From Azorinus chamasolen (lineage: Eukaryota > Mollusca > Bivalvia > Cardiida > Solecurtidae), in assembly GCA_963576725.1 (NCBI GenBank), contig OY755243.1:35253846-35317845 (forward strand): a stretch of 64,000 nucleotides of DNA, given 5' to 3'. Shown here piece by piece: positions 1-10,135 of the stretch. The notes under the pieces were generated by a model. It did not search any database. It was not told the DNA's origin and saw only the letters and a program-made list of their open reading frames with translations. The translations under genes were made by a program, and so were the position numbers. Numbering within the stretch: the stretch's first letter is position 1; each line of letters begins with the position of its first letter.

Positions 1-39
1 AGTGCCGCCTTAGAACGGTCAGTGACAAAAGTCACTTGA

Positions 40-180
40 AATGTATAAAACACATGAAAGTTTAGTCTTCTCCAGCGTTCTTCTGTCGGTTTGCTTGCGA
101 TATACTTCTTTTCGGTATTAATAAACAAATGATTTACGTAATTTTAGACAATTTTAAAACACATTGCAAGCAGAGACTGT
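40..180. repeat. Duplicated segment, copy 1 (partner 1215-1355)
   Basis: Shares TTGCGATATACTTCTTTTC, AACAAATGATTTA and AAACAC.TTGCAAG with 1215-1355 in direct orientation, with scattered differences. It is either a local duplication or two copies of an unnamed dispersed repeat. Confidence 0.6.
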
Positions 181-261
181 AACTTTAAAATCGTCGAACA
201 GTTCGAAGAAGAGATAAAATCAGTAATTAGTGTTGCCTACCACGAGTATCACGATACTGTT

Positions 262-472
262 CCCCTTTTCCTCATAGAAACGTCATTCTTACGTCTTTGC
301 GAACAGGATAGAACCAGATCAGAAAGCTCCTTGTAGGAGACGTCTGATCTGGGCATGCGTTGAACTATGAATATGGTGTTACAGCTTCTGCTGTTGTGAA
401 ATATGATCTTGTTCATAATGGCAATATAAAAGAAATCATACAGTCATGACGTATTGTTGATGATGTAATGTG
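262..472. mobile_element. Family A element, diverged
   Basis: Decayed left arm (CCCCTTTTCCTCATA), then a stem with GATCAGAAAGCTCC and GTCTGATCTGGG, then a short A2-like right arm. No clear TTAA ends. Confidence 0.55.
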
Positions 473-473
473 T

Positions 474-856
474 TTAACCCATTCCCTCATATTGACGCCA
501 TTTGACGTCTCTGCAAAAGCCACCTGTAGAAATCATTGTGATGAATAGAGCATTTGCTCCTATAGGAGCAATTGCTCTATTTATCACAATGGTTTCAATG
601 GTTAGACTCCTTTAGGAGCAAATGCTCTATTTATCACAATGGTTTCAATGGTTAGGCTCCTATAGGAGCAAATGCTCTATTTATCAAAATGGTTTCAATG
701 GTTAGGCTCCTTTAGGAGCAAATGTTCTATTTATCACAATGGTTTCAAACAACCAAATTCTAAAATTTTCCTTTTTCTATTTATTTTATGCTACTTTTCG
801 GTAGATTTATTCAAAGAGGTTGGATCTAGAAAATAGCCTATGAGGTAATAAGTTAA
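474..856. mobile_element. Family B element with amplified stem
   Basis: Ends are TTAACCCATTCCCTC and TGAGGTAATAAGTTAA. The half-stem unit (apex, AAATGCTCTATTTATCACAA, TGGTTTCAATGGTTA) is repeated about four times between 550 and 750 with a period near 61 bp, so the copy is about 150 bp longer than normal B copies (about 229 bp). Confidence 0.85.
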
Positions 857-1214
857 TAACACAAGCTACTGAAGTTCTTATAAAGGCGGTGTCATTAGAA
901 CCGCAGTTGAATGGTCATCATACGGATGCTCATTAACGCCATACTCCATAAATGCGCCCTTTAAAGGGGAAGGCCCTATAATTAACGCATACATGTAGTT
1001 TCAAAAACATCAAACTTTGATATGTGTTATGTTCGATCATTATTATGAAGATTGTTAATTTGAACTTAATCGAAAAATGCCCCTGTAATACAAAGTAAAC
1101 CGTTAGAGTCGATATTTATAATGTTTGTCTACAACAAAATATTATCGGTCTTGGTCCAACAGTTAACGAAACTAAAACGCGAGCCGAATAAATATTAATA
1201 CATTGCCGAATAAC
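857..1214. other. Intergenic; short A relic only
   Basis: A fragment at 940-965 (ACTCCATAAATGCGCC) resembles the A2 terminal arm. Nothing else was recognised. Confidence 0.4.
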
Positions 1215-1355
1215 GTATCAAACACGTGAAAGCTTTGTCGTCTTCGGTGTTTATTCGACTGGTTTTCTTGCGATATACTTCTTTTCAGCATGCAAACAAA
1301 TGATTTATGTATTTGTTAGGCATTCTAAAACACGTTGCAAGTAGAGACCTTTGCA
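1215..1355. repeat. Duplicated segment, copy 2 (partner 40-180)
   Basis: Direct, diverged copy of the first segment of the window, 1.17 kb away. Confidence 0.6.
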
Positions 1356-1387
1356 GACATAATTATTTGCTTATGGAATAATATACA

Positions 1388-1510
1388 TGTAGATATGATT
1401 CTACAGTTTCTGTTTTGACCAAAATTCTCCGTGTTCATGTGCCATTGTAACATCCTGTTGATAATTATGTATAAAGTCATCATTTTTGCAATGAAAGGTT
1501 ATAGTTGACG
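1388..1510. mobile_element. Family A2 right arm, stem lost
   Basis: Contains GATTCTACAGTTTCTG and GTTCATGTGCCATT, typical of the A2 right arm. The central stem and TTAA end are missing. Confidence 0.55.
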
Positions 1511-1530
1511 TCATCGGAACAGTGTTGGTA

Positions 1531-1740
1531 TACAGTAGAACCCCTCTAATGCGACCACTTAATGAATAAACATGGCTGTCTTTATAAGCAGGCGGTTGCT
1601 TAATGCAGGGCAAAAAGTAATGCAGAAAGCTCCTCTAGGAGCTTTCCGCATTATTTTTGTCCTGCATTAAGCTACCACCTGCCATTGCCACCCAGAATTA
1701 TGCCCCATGTTGATGGTCGCATTAACGGGGTTTTACTGTA
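1531..1740. mobile_element. Family C2 element, complete
   Basis: TA then CAGTAGAACCCCTCTAATGC at the left, and GGGGTTTTACTG then TA at the right. The central stem AATGCAGAAAGCTCC folds on GGAGCTTTCCGCATTA. Confidence 0.9.
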
Positions 1741-2139
1741 TTTATGTCACGAGTAGAAGAATTATGAACAGCAACAAGCAGGGTAGAACCGGTTACTGAT
1801 TGTATATATACAAAAAAAACCCATCAAAGGATTGATGTTGTTCACGACAAACTACGTTGGCCATTGCTCTGTGTCGGTGTTCTAGCTACACACTAACGTG
1901 ATAATTGTGTAAACAATGACCAGACGTGAGTTCGAAGAAAGATTTTTTCACCGAATAACAAGCAATTCGAGTGACATGTTTTTAAAATCTACCTGAAGCA
2001 TTTTGTTATTCTATTACGCATTGTTGAATTATTCGTGCAAGGGGCACATGCTAAGGCTTTCAATTCATCAGTGTGTTTACTGTGTTTTGTTTACTGTAGT
2101 CATAAACGGGACATATCCGGTTTAGATGCTGCATATTCA

Positions 2140-2287
2140 ATGCAACAGCTGATCTGGGTCTGCACCGGTTGTCTTGTGGCTGGATTATTCTGTTTTTCAT
2201 TGTAAATATGTTTTGGGGGCATCATGGAAGATTGGTTATTAACTTATTACCAAATGTGCTCCCTCATTAAATGAAGTCTTTATTATT

Positions 2288-2318
<31 letters not shown>

Positions 2319-2335
2319 TTATTATTATTATTATT
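2140..2335 (+). mobile_element. Retroposon 3' tail with (TTA)n
   Basis: GCATCATGGAAGATTGGTT and TTAAATGAAGTCTTTATT precede about 55 bp of TTA repeats. The same tail occurs at 4575-4661. The simple-repeat 3' end is typical of non-LTR retroposons (LINE or SINE); no coding part remains. The 5' limit is uncertain. Confidence 0.6.
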
Positions 2336-2498
2336 GTAATTGTTTTATATTGTGGCCGGAAGTGATAACATCACGTGTGGCATTAGCGGCGAAAGAGTTA
2401 AAACACATGGTTGTTTGATGGTGGGTGAAAGTAATTTGCAGAAAGCTCTTGTAGTAGTAGCTTTTGTATAGTTTTGGGCATGCGTTGATCATCTGGCT

Positions 2499-2747
2499 TT
2501 AACCCTTTACTCATAAATACGCCTTTCTACGCCTTTGCAAACAGAGTAGACCCAGAGATCAGTGGGCTCCTATAGGAGCCGTCTGATCAGGGTCTGCTCT
2601 GTTTACTTCTGGATTTAAATAGATTTGATTCTACAGTTTCTGCTTTGGCAAAACTTTCGTGTGTTAATATGCCATTCAAAAAATATTCTAATTAATATTA
2701 ATGATATCATTATTTCGTTCATGAATATTCATGGAATAAAGGGTTAA
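2499..2747. mobile_element. Family A2 element, complete
   Basis: TTAACCCTTTACTCATAAATA at one end, CATGGAATAAAGGGTTAA at the other. The stem apex GGGCTCCTATAGGAGCC is intact. 249 bp including both TTAA. Confidence 0.9.
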
Positions 2748-2758
2748 GACCCAAGAAG

Positions 2759-2966
2759 TACAGTAAAACCTCTCTATAACGGCCACTAAATTGCATCAAG
2801 TATTTTGTGTTAAAGGCAGGTGGCTGTTTAAAGCAAAGTGAAAGTAAAACAGAACGCTCCTATAGGAGCGTTCAGTTTTACTTTCACTTTGCTTTAAGCA
2901 GCCACCTGCCCTAAATACAAACATATGAACATAATCTAGTGGTCGTTATAGAGAGGTTTTACTGTA
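2759..2966. mobile_element. Family C1 element, complete
   Basis: TACAGTAAAACCTCTCTATA and TATAGAGAGGTTTTACTGTA bound a near-perfect palindrome centred on ACGCTCCTATAGGAGCGT. 208 bp. Confidence 0.93.
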
Positions 2967-3046
2967 TGCCTATCTTAGTTGGTCACTTTAGAGAGTATTT
3001 ACTGTAGACGATAAAGCCACTGTATAGCGGTCATCTAATTAGTAAC
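2967..3046. repeat. C-type terminal fragments
   Basis: GTCACTTTAGAGAGTATTTAC and CACTGTATAGCGGTC resemble C ends in series, probably remnants of another C element beside the complete one. Confidence 0.4.
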
Positions 3047-3290
3047 CCAATAGCTCCATGAATATTTATGATTTAGGCTACACTCTTTTTGCACATTGAT
3101 TATCTCAAAAAATGTTTTGGTTGGTATATATATATTGGCAGTTATTTCTATGAATAAAAACTCGGGCATAAAAGATTTTGTGTACAAACATTGCAGATCC
3201 TGATCAGACAGCTCCTATAGAAGCTGTCTGATCTGAGTCTATACTGTTTACAAAAGACGTAAAAGGCGTATCTGTTGAGTAAATGGTTAA
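3047..3290. mobile_element. Family A2 element
   Basis: The stem CTGATCAGACAGCTCC folds on AAGCTGTCTGATCTGAG. The right end GAGTAAATGGTTAA is intact; the left arm is diverged. Confidence 0.7.
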
Positions 3291-3450
3291 GCACGGATGT
3301 CTGAATGGACACACTCCAAGGTTTATAAATACTAGTACATGTAGTTTGCTTGGATCTAGTCTCGTTCTCAAACATTTGAGTTCCGAGTGGTCAGATTTTG
3401 AATCAGATGCATAAGAATGGATACAAATGGTTTTATAATCGTGTCTTGGC

Positions 3451-3547
3451 ATCACACAACTAAGTCATGTAGAACGAAGGAAATGCAGAAAGCTCCTGGT
3501 GGAGTTTTCTGTATAATGTACACCATGTATTAAGCGGTCACCTGTCT
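3451..3547. mobile_element. Family C2 relic
   Basis: Shows AATGCAGAAAGCTCC and ATTAAGCGGTCACCTGTC. The ends are not recognisable. Confidence 0.5.
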
Positions 3548-3772
3548 TTAACCATTTCCCCGTTCAGTATTTGGTAAAGAAATAACATCATGAATATTTA
3601 TTAGCTGAATTATTATACTGGACCATGAACACAAGAATTTTTACATTGGCAGAAACTAAAGAATCAGATCTATATTATTCTGTAAGCAAACAAAGTAGAC
3701 CCAGATCAGACGTCTGATCCTGATCTACTCTGTTTGCAAATGCGTGAAAAAGCATTGATATGAAGGAAAAGG
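3548..3772. mobile_element. Family A chimera (A2 left arm, A1 right arm)
   Basis: The left arm has ATCATGAATATTTATTAGC and AGAATCAGATCTATATTATT (A2). The right arm reads AAATGCGTGAAAAAGC and ATATGAAGGAAAAGG (A1). The apex has collapsed to AGACGTCT. Confidence 0.75.
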
Positions 3773-3809
3773 TTCATATCATAGAGGTGCATCTTTTCAT
3801 TTGCGAACT

Positions 3810-4021
3810 GTATTCAGTACGACCTGTCTAAGTCGAACATGGAACTAAATACCAATATCTGTCTAGAAGACAGGTTGCTGCTTAATGCAGGGTGAAAGAC
3901 ATACAGAAAACTCCAAAAGGAACTTTCTACACGACGTTCATCCTGCATTAATCAGTCACCTCTCTCAAAAGATATCAAATTGTCTTTACTAAACGTGCGG
4001 TTTAGAGACATTTAACTGTAC
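3810..4021. mobile_element. Family C2 element, diverged
   Basis: TTAATGCAGGGTGAAAGAC pairs with GTTCATCCTGCATTAA around AACTCCAAAAGGAACTTT. Ends resemble CAGTACGACCTGTCTAAG and TTTAGAGACATTTAACTGTA. Confidence 0.65.
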
Positions 4022-4023
4022 AC

Positions 4024-4783
4024 AGCCTTTTTTATTTAATCTTGTGTGTGTTTAATGTGAATTATGGTAATAGCCACCGGATAGTATTGTCTATTTTTTT
4101 TTATCTAGTAAACCAATAAACCTGCTAATATCTTGAATTGTTTTCATGTTTTTTTTCTTTTCGTAAGCTTCGTTCGTGTCCATTTTTTCTGGAGTATTTT
4201 CTCTGCGTTGGCAAACTACGTGATGTTTGTTACTGAAAGGCTATCGATCTAACTCGGTGAAATGGGGTTGCATGTACCTATGAATTCCACATGCAGCCCT
4301 TTTGCACCAGAGCCAACGATTTTTTCCTTTTCCCATTGCAAGCAGTGCAGACCCTGATAAGAGGGTTCCTACAGGAGCTCACTCATCTGGGTCTACACTG
4401 TGTGAAAAAACACACAAAAAAACAAAAAAAAAAAAACAAAAAAAAAACACCCAAACAATTGTGCTTTACGGGTTAATTCAGATCTGCCTATCATCCGGTG
4501 CAAGGTTGGTGCTTATGCAAAATTGTTATGATAGCATTGCTACTTTATTACAAATTGTATATATGTTTTCTCTCTGTTGAGGGCCTCATGGAAGATTGGT
4601 TTTAACCAAATGAGTACTCTCGTTAAATAAAGTCTTGATTATTATTATTATTATTATTATTAAAGGCTACCAAAAAACCCTAAATGATAAATGGATGGAT
4701 CATACGTGAATGTGATCAGACGACAATTTTCATAGCAGCAGAAGTGTAAAGGAGTGGGGACTATTTTGCAGGAAGAGACACGT
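4024..4783 (+). mobile_element. Dispersed element M, copy 1, split by a retroposon
   Basis: 4027-4243 and about 4700-4783 align with the continuous copy at 5218-5521 (shared TTTAATGTGAATTATG, AATAGCCACCGGAT, AGCTTCGT.TGTGTCC, AGACGACAATTTTCAT). The gap is the retroposon at 4244-4661. The family is not one I recognise. Confidence 0.75.
4244..4661 (+). mobile_element. Retroposon insertion with 8-bp target duplication
   Basis: Flanked by AAAGGCTA at 4236-4243 and 4662-4669, ending in GTTAAATAAAGTCTTG plus (ATT)n. It carries an E-like stem (GTGCAGACCCTGATAAGAGG at about 4345) and a poly-A/CA tract near 4410-4455. No protein-coding segment is seen. Confidence 0.8.
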
Positions 4784-5139
4784 TACACTTGCGCGGAAGA
4801 ATTTCTCACCATCCGGGCATCCTTGACACGGGCAGTAACCGTGCCATGTCAAATTATAATTAATTTCGGCATGAGCTATAAACATATGGCAAATGTACCG
4901 TTCAGTAGGATTCCTTCAACTCAGATCGTTTTTCAGTTCTTCGAGTTTAATTGTTTACACGTCGTGTGGGTTCTGCTAGTTTCCTTGTTCAGTAGTTAGG
5001 CTGCGTCACGATCACGTGTTTACATATACTAGCAAATACAGACTTGTCCGCGAGACCACCAAAACAGCCAAGCTGTTCCGAATGATCAAAATGACATCAG
5101 CAGAATGTCGTCTCCAGGTTCTGATAAGTATGATCCCGT

Positions 5140-5661
5140 TTAACCCATTCCCTCATATTGACGCCTCTTTGAAAGTCACTTTCTGAAATCATTGTGAGAA
5201 ATAGAGCATTTGCTCCTACTTTTTTTTTTATTGAATCTTGTTTGTGTTTAATGTGAATTATGATAATAGCCACCGGATGGCATTGCCTTACCTTTTATCT
5301 AGGAAACCAAACAACTGCCAATATGGTTAATTGTTTTCATGATTTTTTTCGTTTCGTAAGCTTCGTATGTGTCCGTTTTTTCTGGTGTATTTTTCTCTGC
5401 GTTTGGCAAACTTGTTACGTGCTGTTAATTACTCAGTCAAAGGTTACCAACATTCTGAGACGACAATTTTCATGGCAGCAGAAGTTTAAAGGAGTTGGGT
5501 AAATTTAGCAGAGAAGAGACATAGGAGCAAATTTTCTATTTATCACAATGGTTTCCAAACTACACAATTCTAAAAAAATCCTTTTCTGTAGTAAATGCTC
5601 ATTTTCGGTATTATTTTCCAAAGAGGTAGGATCAAAAGTAGCCTATGAGGTAATAGGTTAA
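5140..5661. mobile_element. Family B element interrupted at its apex
   Basis: TTAACCCATTCCCTC to TGAGGTAATAGGTTAA. The stem is split: ATTTGCTCCTA ends at about 5217 and TAGGAGCAAATTTTC resumes at about 5521, with element M between. Confidence 0.88.
5218..5521 (+). mobile_element. Dispersed element M, copy 2, nested in a B apex
   Basis: About 304 bp starting with a T-run and ATTGAATCTTG and ending GAAGAGACA. The T-run could be a reverse-complement poly-A tail, which would make it a retroposon on the - strand, but this is not certain. Confidence 0.75.
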
Positions 5662-5689
5662 ACCCCAAAGGGTCGAGGAGCCACCCCTC

Positions 5690-5850
5690 GCCATATCCCG
5701 TCATGTTTATGAAATAATATAGATCTGATTCTACACATTTATTGCTAAAATCCCCGTGTTCATATGTCATTATAAATTTCAGCTATTTTGTATTCCTTAT
5801 GTCATATTTTCCTACATGAATATTCATGAAGTAAAATTTTAAATGTCTAC
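5690..5850. mobile_element. Family A2 right arm, stem lost
   Basis: ATAATATAGATCTGATTCTAC, GTTCATATGTCATTATAAA and ACATGAATATTCATGAAGTAA mark an A2 right half. Confidence 0.65.
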
Positions 5851-5892
5851 CCAATCTTTATATAGGTGTCGACTCCAATGTAGATAAAACAT

Positions 5893-5985
5893 GTCATAAA
5901 TTAGTCGCTCTCTGGAAAAGTGTATAAGTGCATTGCAAACACACAGCGGTTGATCGGGGTCTGCACTGTTTGTCTCCTGTCAGAA
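5893..5985. repeat. A/E half-stem relic
   Basis: GATCGGGGTCTGCACTGTTTG resembles the right arm of an E or A stem. The left arm is degraded. Confidence 0.4.
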
Positions 5986-5990
5986 CATGT

Positions 5991-6077
5991 AATAGACGTT
6001 TCCATACAACGTTTACAGATAATAGATGTTTCCATACAACATTTACAGATAATAGATGTTTCCATACAACGTTTACA
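5991..6077. repeat. 30-bp tandem repeat, three copies
   Basis: Unit AATAGATGTTTCCATACAAC plus GTTTACAGAT, three copies with 1-3 differences. Confidence 0.85.
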
Positions 6078-6084
6078 AACCTGA

Positions 6085-6490
6085 TGTCCAAATACCTCAT
6101 CAGAGATATGATTTAGGTCAACACTGGTTGCAATGTAATAAAGACTACGTTTAATCAGAGAGCATCTCCTATATAGGCATGTTGTTCACGTACATTACGT
6201 GCAAAGCACTGCTGCAGGCATCAACATATATACATGTACATATATTCCTGTTTTCAAAGAATCAAGATTGTCGGAAAAAAGATGAAAAGTTATGATCGCA
6301 TAACTTTGAAGTACATTCAGTTACTATTCTTGCGTTTGCCTTTCTGGAATGTCACGGGTCGGACTTGCTAAGGCAAACATTGATAAGTGCGTGAGTACTT
6401 GCGTGTTTCTCTACTTTATACATTGCGTATTCTGATACAAACACAGAAAAACTCACTAATCTGAAATTTTAGGAAAAGAGAATTGAGATG
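6085..6490. other. Intergenic, nothing recognised
   Basis: AT-rich with no long open frame, stem or tandem structure noted. Confidence 0.4.
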
Positions 6491-6610
6491 TTTTATGCAG
6501 ACGGCTGCTTAATGCAAGACGAAAGACTTACAGAAAGTTCCTGGAGGAGCTTTCTGTGTGACTTTCGTCCTGCATTAAGCTTCCATCTGTCTTAATAACC
6601 GATAATGACA
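6490..6610. mobile_element. Family C2 stem
   Basis: TTAATGCAAGACGAAAGAC and ACTTTCGTCCTGCATTAAGC pair around AGTTCCTGGAGGAGCTTTCTG. TA-flanked ends were not found. Confidence 0.65.
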
Positions 6611-6804
6611 CGTTAGTTAGTGTTCGAATGGTCGAGTTTTATAACTAGTTTTAAAACTAGATAGTCTGCAAGTACATGTACTTTCAAATGGTCTCAGATT
6701 GTGGTGTCTGCAAGTACTTTTAAATTATTTTGTATCCCTTGGTCGCCAAGGACAAGGCTGGACAGGAGGTCAGCTGACTCATTTTCCTAAAGACCCACGT
6801 GAGA

Positions 6805-6950
6805 AAACATGCTCTACAGCGGCCACTAAAATAAGTCGCCTGCTGTGTATTGTGACAACTGAACGCTTAATGCAGGACGAAAGCTTTCCAGAAAGTTTCC
6901 GTGATATTTCTTCATTATGTATTAAGCAGTTACCTGTTTTTAAAGCACCG
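6805..6950. mobile_element. Family C2 relic
   Basis: TACAGCGGCCACTAAAATAAG and CTTAATGCAGGACGAAAGC identify it. The right arm is eroded. Confidence 0.55.
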
Positions 6951-6959
6951 TATATATGA

Positions 6960-7440
6960 ATTTATTGCGTGATCACTAAAGAAAGATTCTGCTGTTTAAA
7001 TGTTGCATCCTAAAACACATTTCTTTAGTTTCCAGCTTTCAACATTCTGATGCAAGCTGAGAACCAGCAGACATGTTTTGAAAAGATTTCTGAGCGTTTG
7101 CGTCCAGTCTAATGGTCCTAACATGCAAGGTCATGGCGTGGTCAACTCGCGAGAACGAAGCTAATTAAACTAATTATCAAATGGCTTAAATTACAGGAAT
7201 GCTCGCAGAGCTGAATGGACAGTAATACCGCTTTTCATGCAGTGCGCGTGCACCGGCATAATGACATGCGCTGCACTATTTCGCTTGTGGCAATGGAGGC
7301 ATCTCCACCTTTATCCTTTTGTGAAAAAATAGCGACTGCTCAAAACTCCGAATCGTTGCATTTTTACTAACTTTCAACTCTTCAATCTTTTTTTTTTTAG
7401 TTGCAAATGGGAGTTAGGTCGCTGTAGATAGGATAAATCT
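6960..7440. other. Intergenic, nothing recognised
   Basis: Mixed-composition sequence with a T-run at 7386-7400. No supported gene. Confidence 0.4.
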
Positions 7441-7443
7441 TTA

Positions 7444-7678
7444 AAAACCCTTTCCCTGTCTTTATTCAAAAAATCAATACCTACTGAATATTCATGGGGG
7501 AAAATAGGTATAATGAAATATGGAAGATGAAATAGAGAAGCCATTTTAGAAACTAAAGTAACATCTCTAACAAATTTCATTAGCAATCAGAGCAGACCCA
7601 GATCAGACGGAGCCGTCTGATCTGGGTCTACTCTGTTGCAAATGCGTGAAAACACATTTATATGAGGGAAAGGGTTAA
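7444..7678. mobile_element. Family A1 element, apex deleted
   Basis: ACCCTTTCCCTGT to GAGGGAAAGGGTTAA. The stem reads AGATCAGACGG directly into AGCCGTCTGATCT, lacking the CTCCTATAGG apex. Confidence 0.85.
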
Positions 7679-7699
7679 TTGACATCGCTTTTAATAAAT

Positions 7700-7795
7700 G
7701 AGTGACGACCTCTGCCGAACAGTTTGGATCAAGATCAGACGTTGAGTAAATAAGCGACTCATGTGGATCCAAACTGTTTGACACTCTGACCGTGA
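7700..7795. mobile_element. Family D stem
   Basis: AACAGTTTGGATCAAGATCAG pairs with GTGGATCCAAACTGTTTG. The apex is degraded to GTTGAGTAAATAAGCGAC. Confidence 0.7.
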
Positions 7796-7799
7796 TTAA

Positions 7800-8090
7800 T
7801 AAAAAATAGTTTCAAAATCAGTCACATGACAGTGGTTGCCATTGACATTCGCAAGGCATGACAAGGATTGCAGACGTTGAGAGGTAACGAGTGCCTTTAA
7901 TGAGTTGCAATTAATGCAGCTATTAACCCATTGTGAAAAATGGCTGCTCAAATTCTGGTCTCAAATTTTGATTGGATTCATTTATCCCCCAATTTACGAC
8001 TCATTCAAGATTTTAAGAATCTACTGACCGTTTTTAAACAGCTTGGATTTTACAAATGCGAGTTATAGACTGCAGCTAGCCGAATAAGGG
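7800..8090. other. Intergenic, nothing recognised
   Basis: No stem, tandem array or plausible exon was identified. Confidence 0.4.
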
Positions 8091-8280
8091 TTAACCCTTT
8101 CCTTCATATAAACGCCTTTTTCATGCCTTTGCTAACATAGTAGACCCAGATCAGACGGCTCCTGTAAGAGCCGTCTGATCTGGGTCTGCTCTGTTTACTA
8201 ATGAATTAATATAGATACGTTTCTACTGTCTGCCATTGACAACCATTGTTGATGATGATGTTAAAAATTCGGCTACTTAA
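8091..8280. mobile_element. Family A element, 3' truncated
   Basis: TTAACCCTTTCCTTCATATA left end and a good stem (CAGACGGCTCCTGTAAGAGC). The right arm fades near 8280. Confidence 0.8.
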
Positions 8281-8499
8281 TATTCTAATTGTTTTGTTCA
8301 AATGCTTACTGTGCATATTAGCGAGTTTTAAAGGTCAGTGAAAACAATTCAAAGCGGAATCGTCAATTCCAACATGAACTTCGCTTGTGAGACTTGGCTT
8401 TCAAATGATTGTGATTCAATGAGCTTCTATTGATCACAAAATAACTAGAATTTGCGCGAGTTTGGACCCAAATCAATTCAGAGCAACTCAGCTTTCTAT

Positions 8500-8790
8500 C
8501 CGGATTCAAATACGTGTACATTTGAACTTGGATATCTCGAACTCGGATAATTCGATCTTCGGGTTTAACTCGAACTAAAAGTTCGGTCCTTCCAAAATTA
8601 ACAATACTGAATTGTTCTAAAATGTATTGCTACGCATATCTAGAAACACATGTGACAGCTTGCTGCAGGTCTAAAGTAATAACTTGAGAAACTTGAGAAA
8701 TTGTCCAGAGTAGAAAACGGATAACCCGAACTTATGTTATCTCGAACTAATTTATAGAGTCCATTGTAGTTCGAGATTTTGAAGCTTAAC
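8500..8790. repeat. TCGAACT-type repeat, possible pogo/Tigger remnant
   Basis: Repeated ATCTCGAACT and TAACTCGAACT strings with TTATAGAGTCC resemble the ends of pogo/Tigger-type elements, but no paired inverted termini were aligned. Confidence 0.3.
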
Positions 8791-8884
8791 CATAGTTCGT
8801 CAATAGTTTCAAAACGGGTAATATTTTAAAAAGGAGCATTGAACCACAAATATTTGTATGGGAAATGTTACTCATTTTGTCCCT

Positions 8885-9040
8885 TTAACCATTTCCTTCA
8901 CATAAACGCCTTTTCATGTATTTTGCAAGCCCAGTAGGCTAAAGGAGCTTTCTGCATACAGGAACATACACACATATAATTATGTATATGTCTCTGCTGC
9001 ATATTTTTCGCCCTGCACTAAGCTACCATATTTGTTAAAA
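8885..9040. mobile_element. A1 fragment joined to C2 fragment
   Basis: TTAACCATTTCCTTCACATAA begins an A1 arm that passes at about 8938 into AAAGGAGCTTTCTGCAT and CCTGCACTAAGCTACC of C2. Confidence 0.55.
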
Positions 9041-9049
9041 CACTGACTT

Positions 9050-9345
9050 ATACTTATTTTTGGCGGAGTTTGGGATTGATTTTATTTTACTCAATTCTTG
9101 AACCGATGACTGTTTTAAATTCATCAGAACATGCATATGATACGATGCAACGTTATTGATTATAAATGACGGAAATTGTAAGATTTGTGGTCACTATCAG
9201 TCAGAGTAGAACATGTACATTTCACGCTGAGCTGTCATGACTAACAAGTTACCTAGTCACACACTCTTTGCGTGTAAATCTAGTGTTTATAATTATCTTG
9301 TGTATTGTTTCAGCATAAACTTGTACTTCTTTTAAATAAATCACG
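9050..9345. other. Intergenic, nothing recognised
   Basis: AT-rich, no stem or supported frame. Confidence 0.4.
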
Positions 9346-9351
9346 TATCAG

Positions 9352-9428
9352 GATGCCAAACAGTTTGGATCCTGATGAGACGCCGAGTAACTCGGCGTCT
9401 CATCTGGATCTAAACTGTTTGCAAAAGA
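9352..9428. mobile_element. Family D stem, well preserved
   Basis: CAAACAGTTTGGATCC and GATGAGACGCCGAGT pair with ACTCGGCGTCTCATC and GATCTAAACTGTTTGC. Confidence 0.85.
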
Positions 9429-9429
9429 A

Positions 9430-9713
9430 ATCTGCAATGCACTGTTAACAGACTACGAGTCAATTACTGTAGATATGCATCATAGTGTTTTGCGCGGTTC
9501 TTAATGAATCCAGTAGATGTTATCATAAGCCACCGTGGCAGGGTTCAATATCTTTGATCTTTGACAGGCATGTTTGGGCCCACTTGTTTGAAGTTGTATC
9601 TTACTGTCTGGGCCCATTTGTTACAGGATGGGGGGTAAGGGGATGCTTGTTTCAAATGGAAGGGTCGCTTCCCGCCATGTTTCGGTTTGCCCTTTCAAAC
9701 TTGATAGCTACAT
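9430..9713. other. Intergenic with a 77-codon open frame of no support
   Basis: A short + strand frame (9485-9718) runs through here. Its predicted peptide shows no domain and its 3' end runs into an A-family relic, so it is not called. Confidence 0.35.
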
Positions 9714-9850
9714 CGTAATACGCCTTTGCAAATAGGGTATACAGCTATTGCTGTGTGATCTGGGTCTGCTCTGTTTGCTTATGAGTTGCAGATCTGATGT
9801 ATTGTCTTATTTTATCTTTTAATACAATATTTACATTAACTTATATTCAT
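9714..9850. mobile_element. Family A relic
   Basis: ATACGCCTTTGCAAATAGGG and GTGTGATCTGGGTCTGCTCTG are a damaged stem. The arms are largely lost. Confidence 0.55.
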
Positions 9851-9904
9851 CAACTGATGGGTTTATGTGATCAGTCTGTCATGTCACAAGGTTGAAACGC
9901 TCAT

Positions 9905-10016
9905 TAACGATAGGGGCCTTATTACAGACCCAGATCAGATCCTATAGGGGCCGTCTGATCTGGGTCTACTCTACTTGCAAATGCGTGACAATGTGTTTCT
10001 ATGAGAAAAGGGTTAA
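9905..10016. mobile_element. Family A1 right half
   Basis: Stem AGACCCAGATCAGATCC with GGCCGTCTGATCTGGG. Right end TATGAGAAAAGGGTTAA. Confidence 0.75.
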
Positions 10017-10135
10017 AAGACTGAAGGTTAAAGTTCAAAGACTCATATTCTAAGAGAATTATTCCTAGAACAGCTTGAATTTTTTCCTTAATCTGCTTAG
10101 AAATTAAAACTGGTTCCTCCATATCTTAGTATTGA

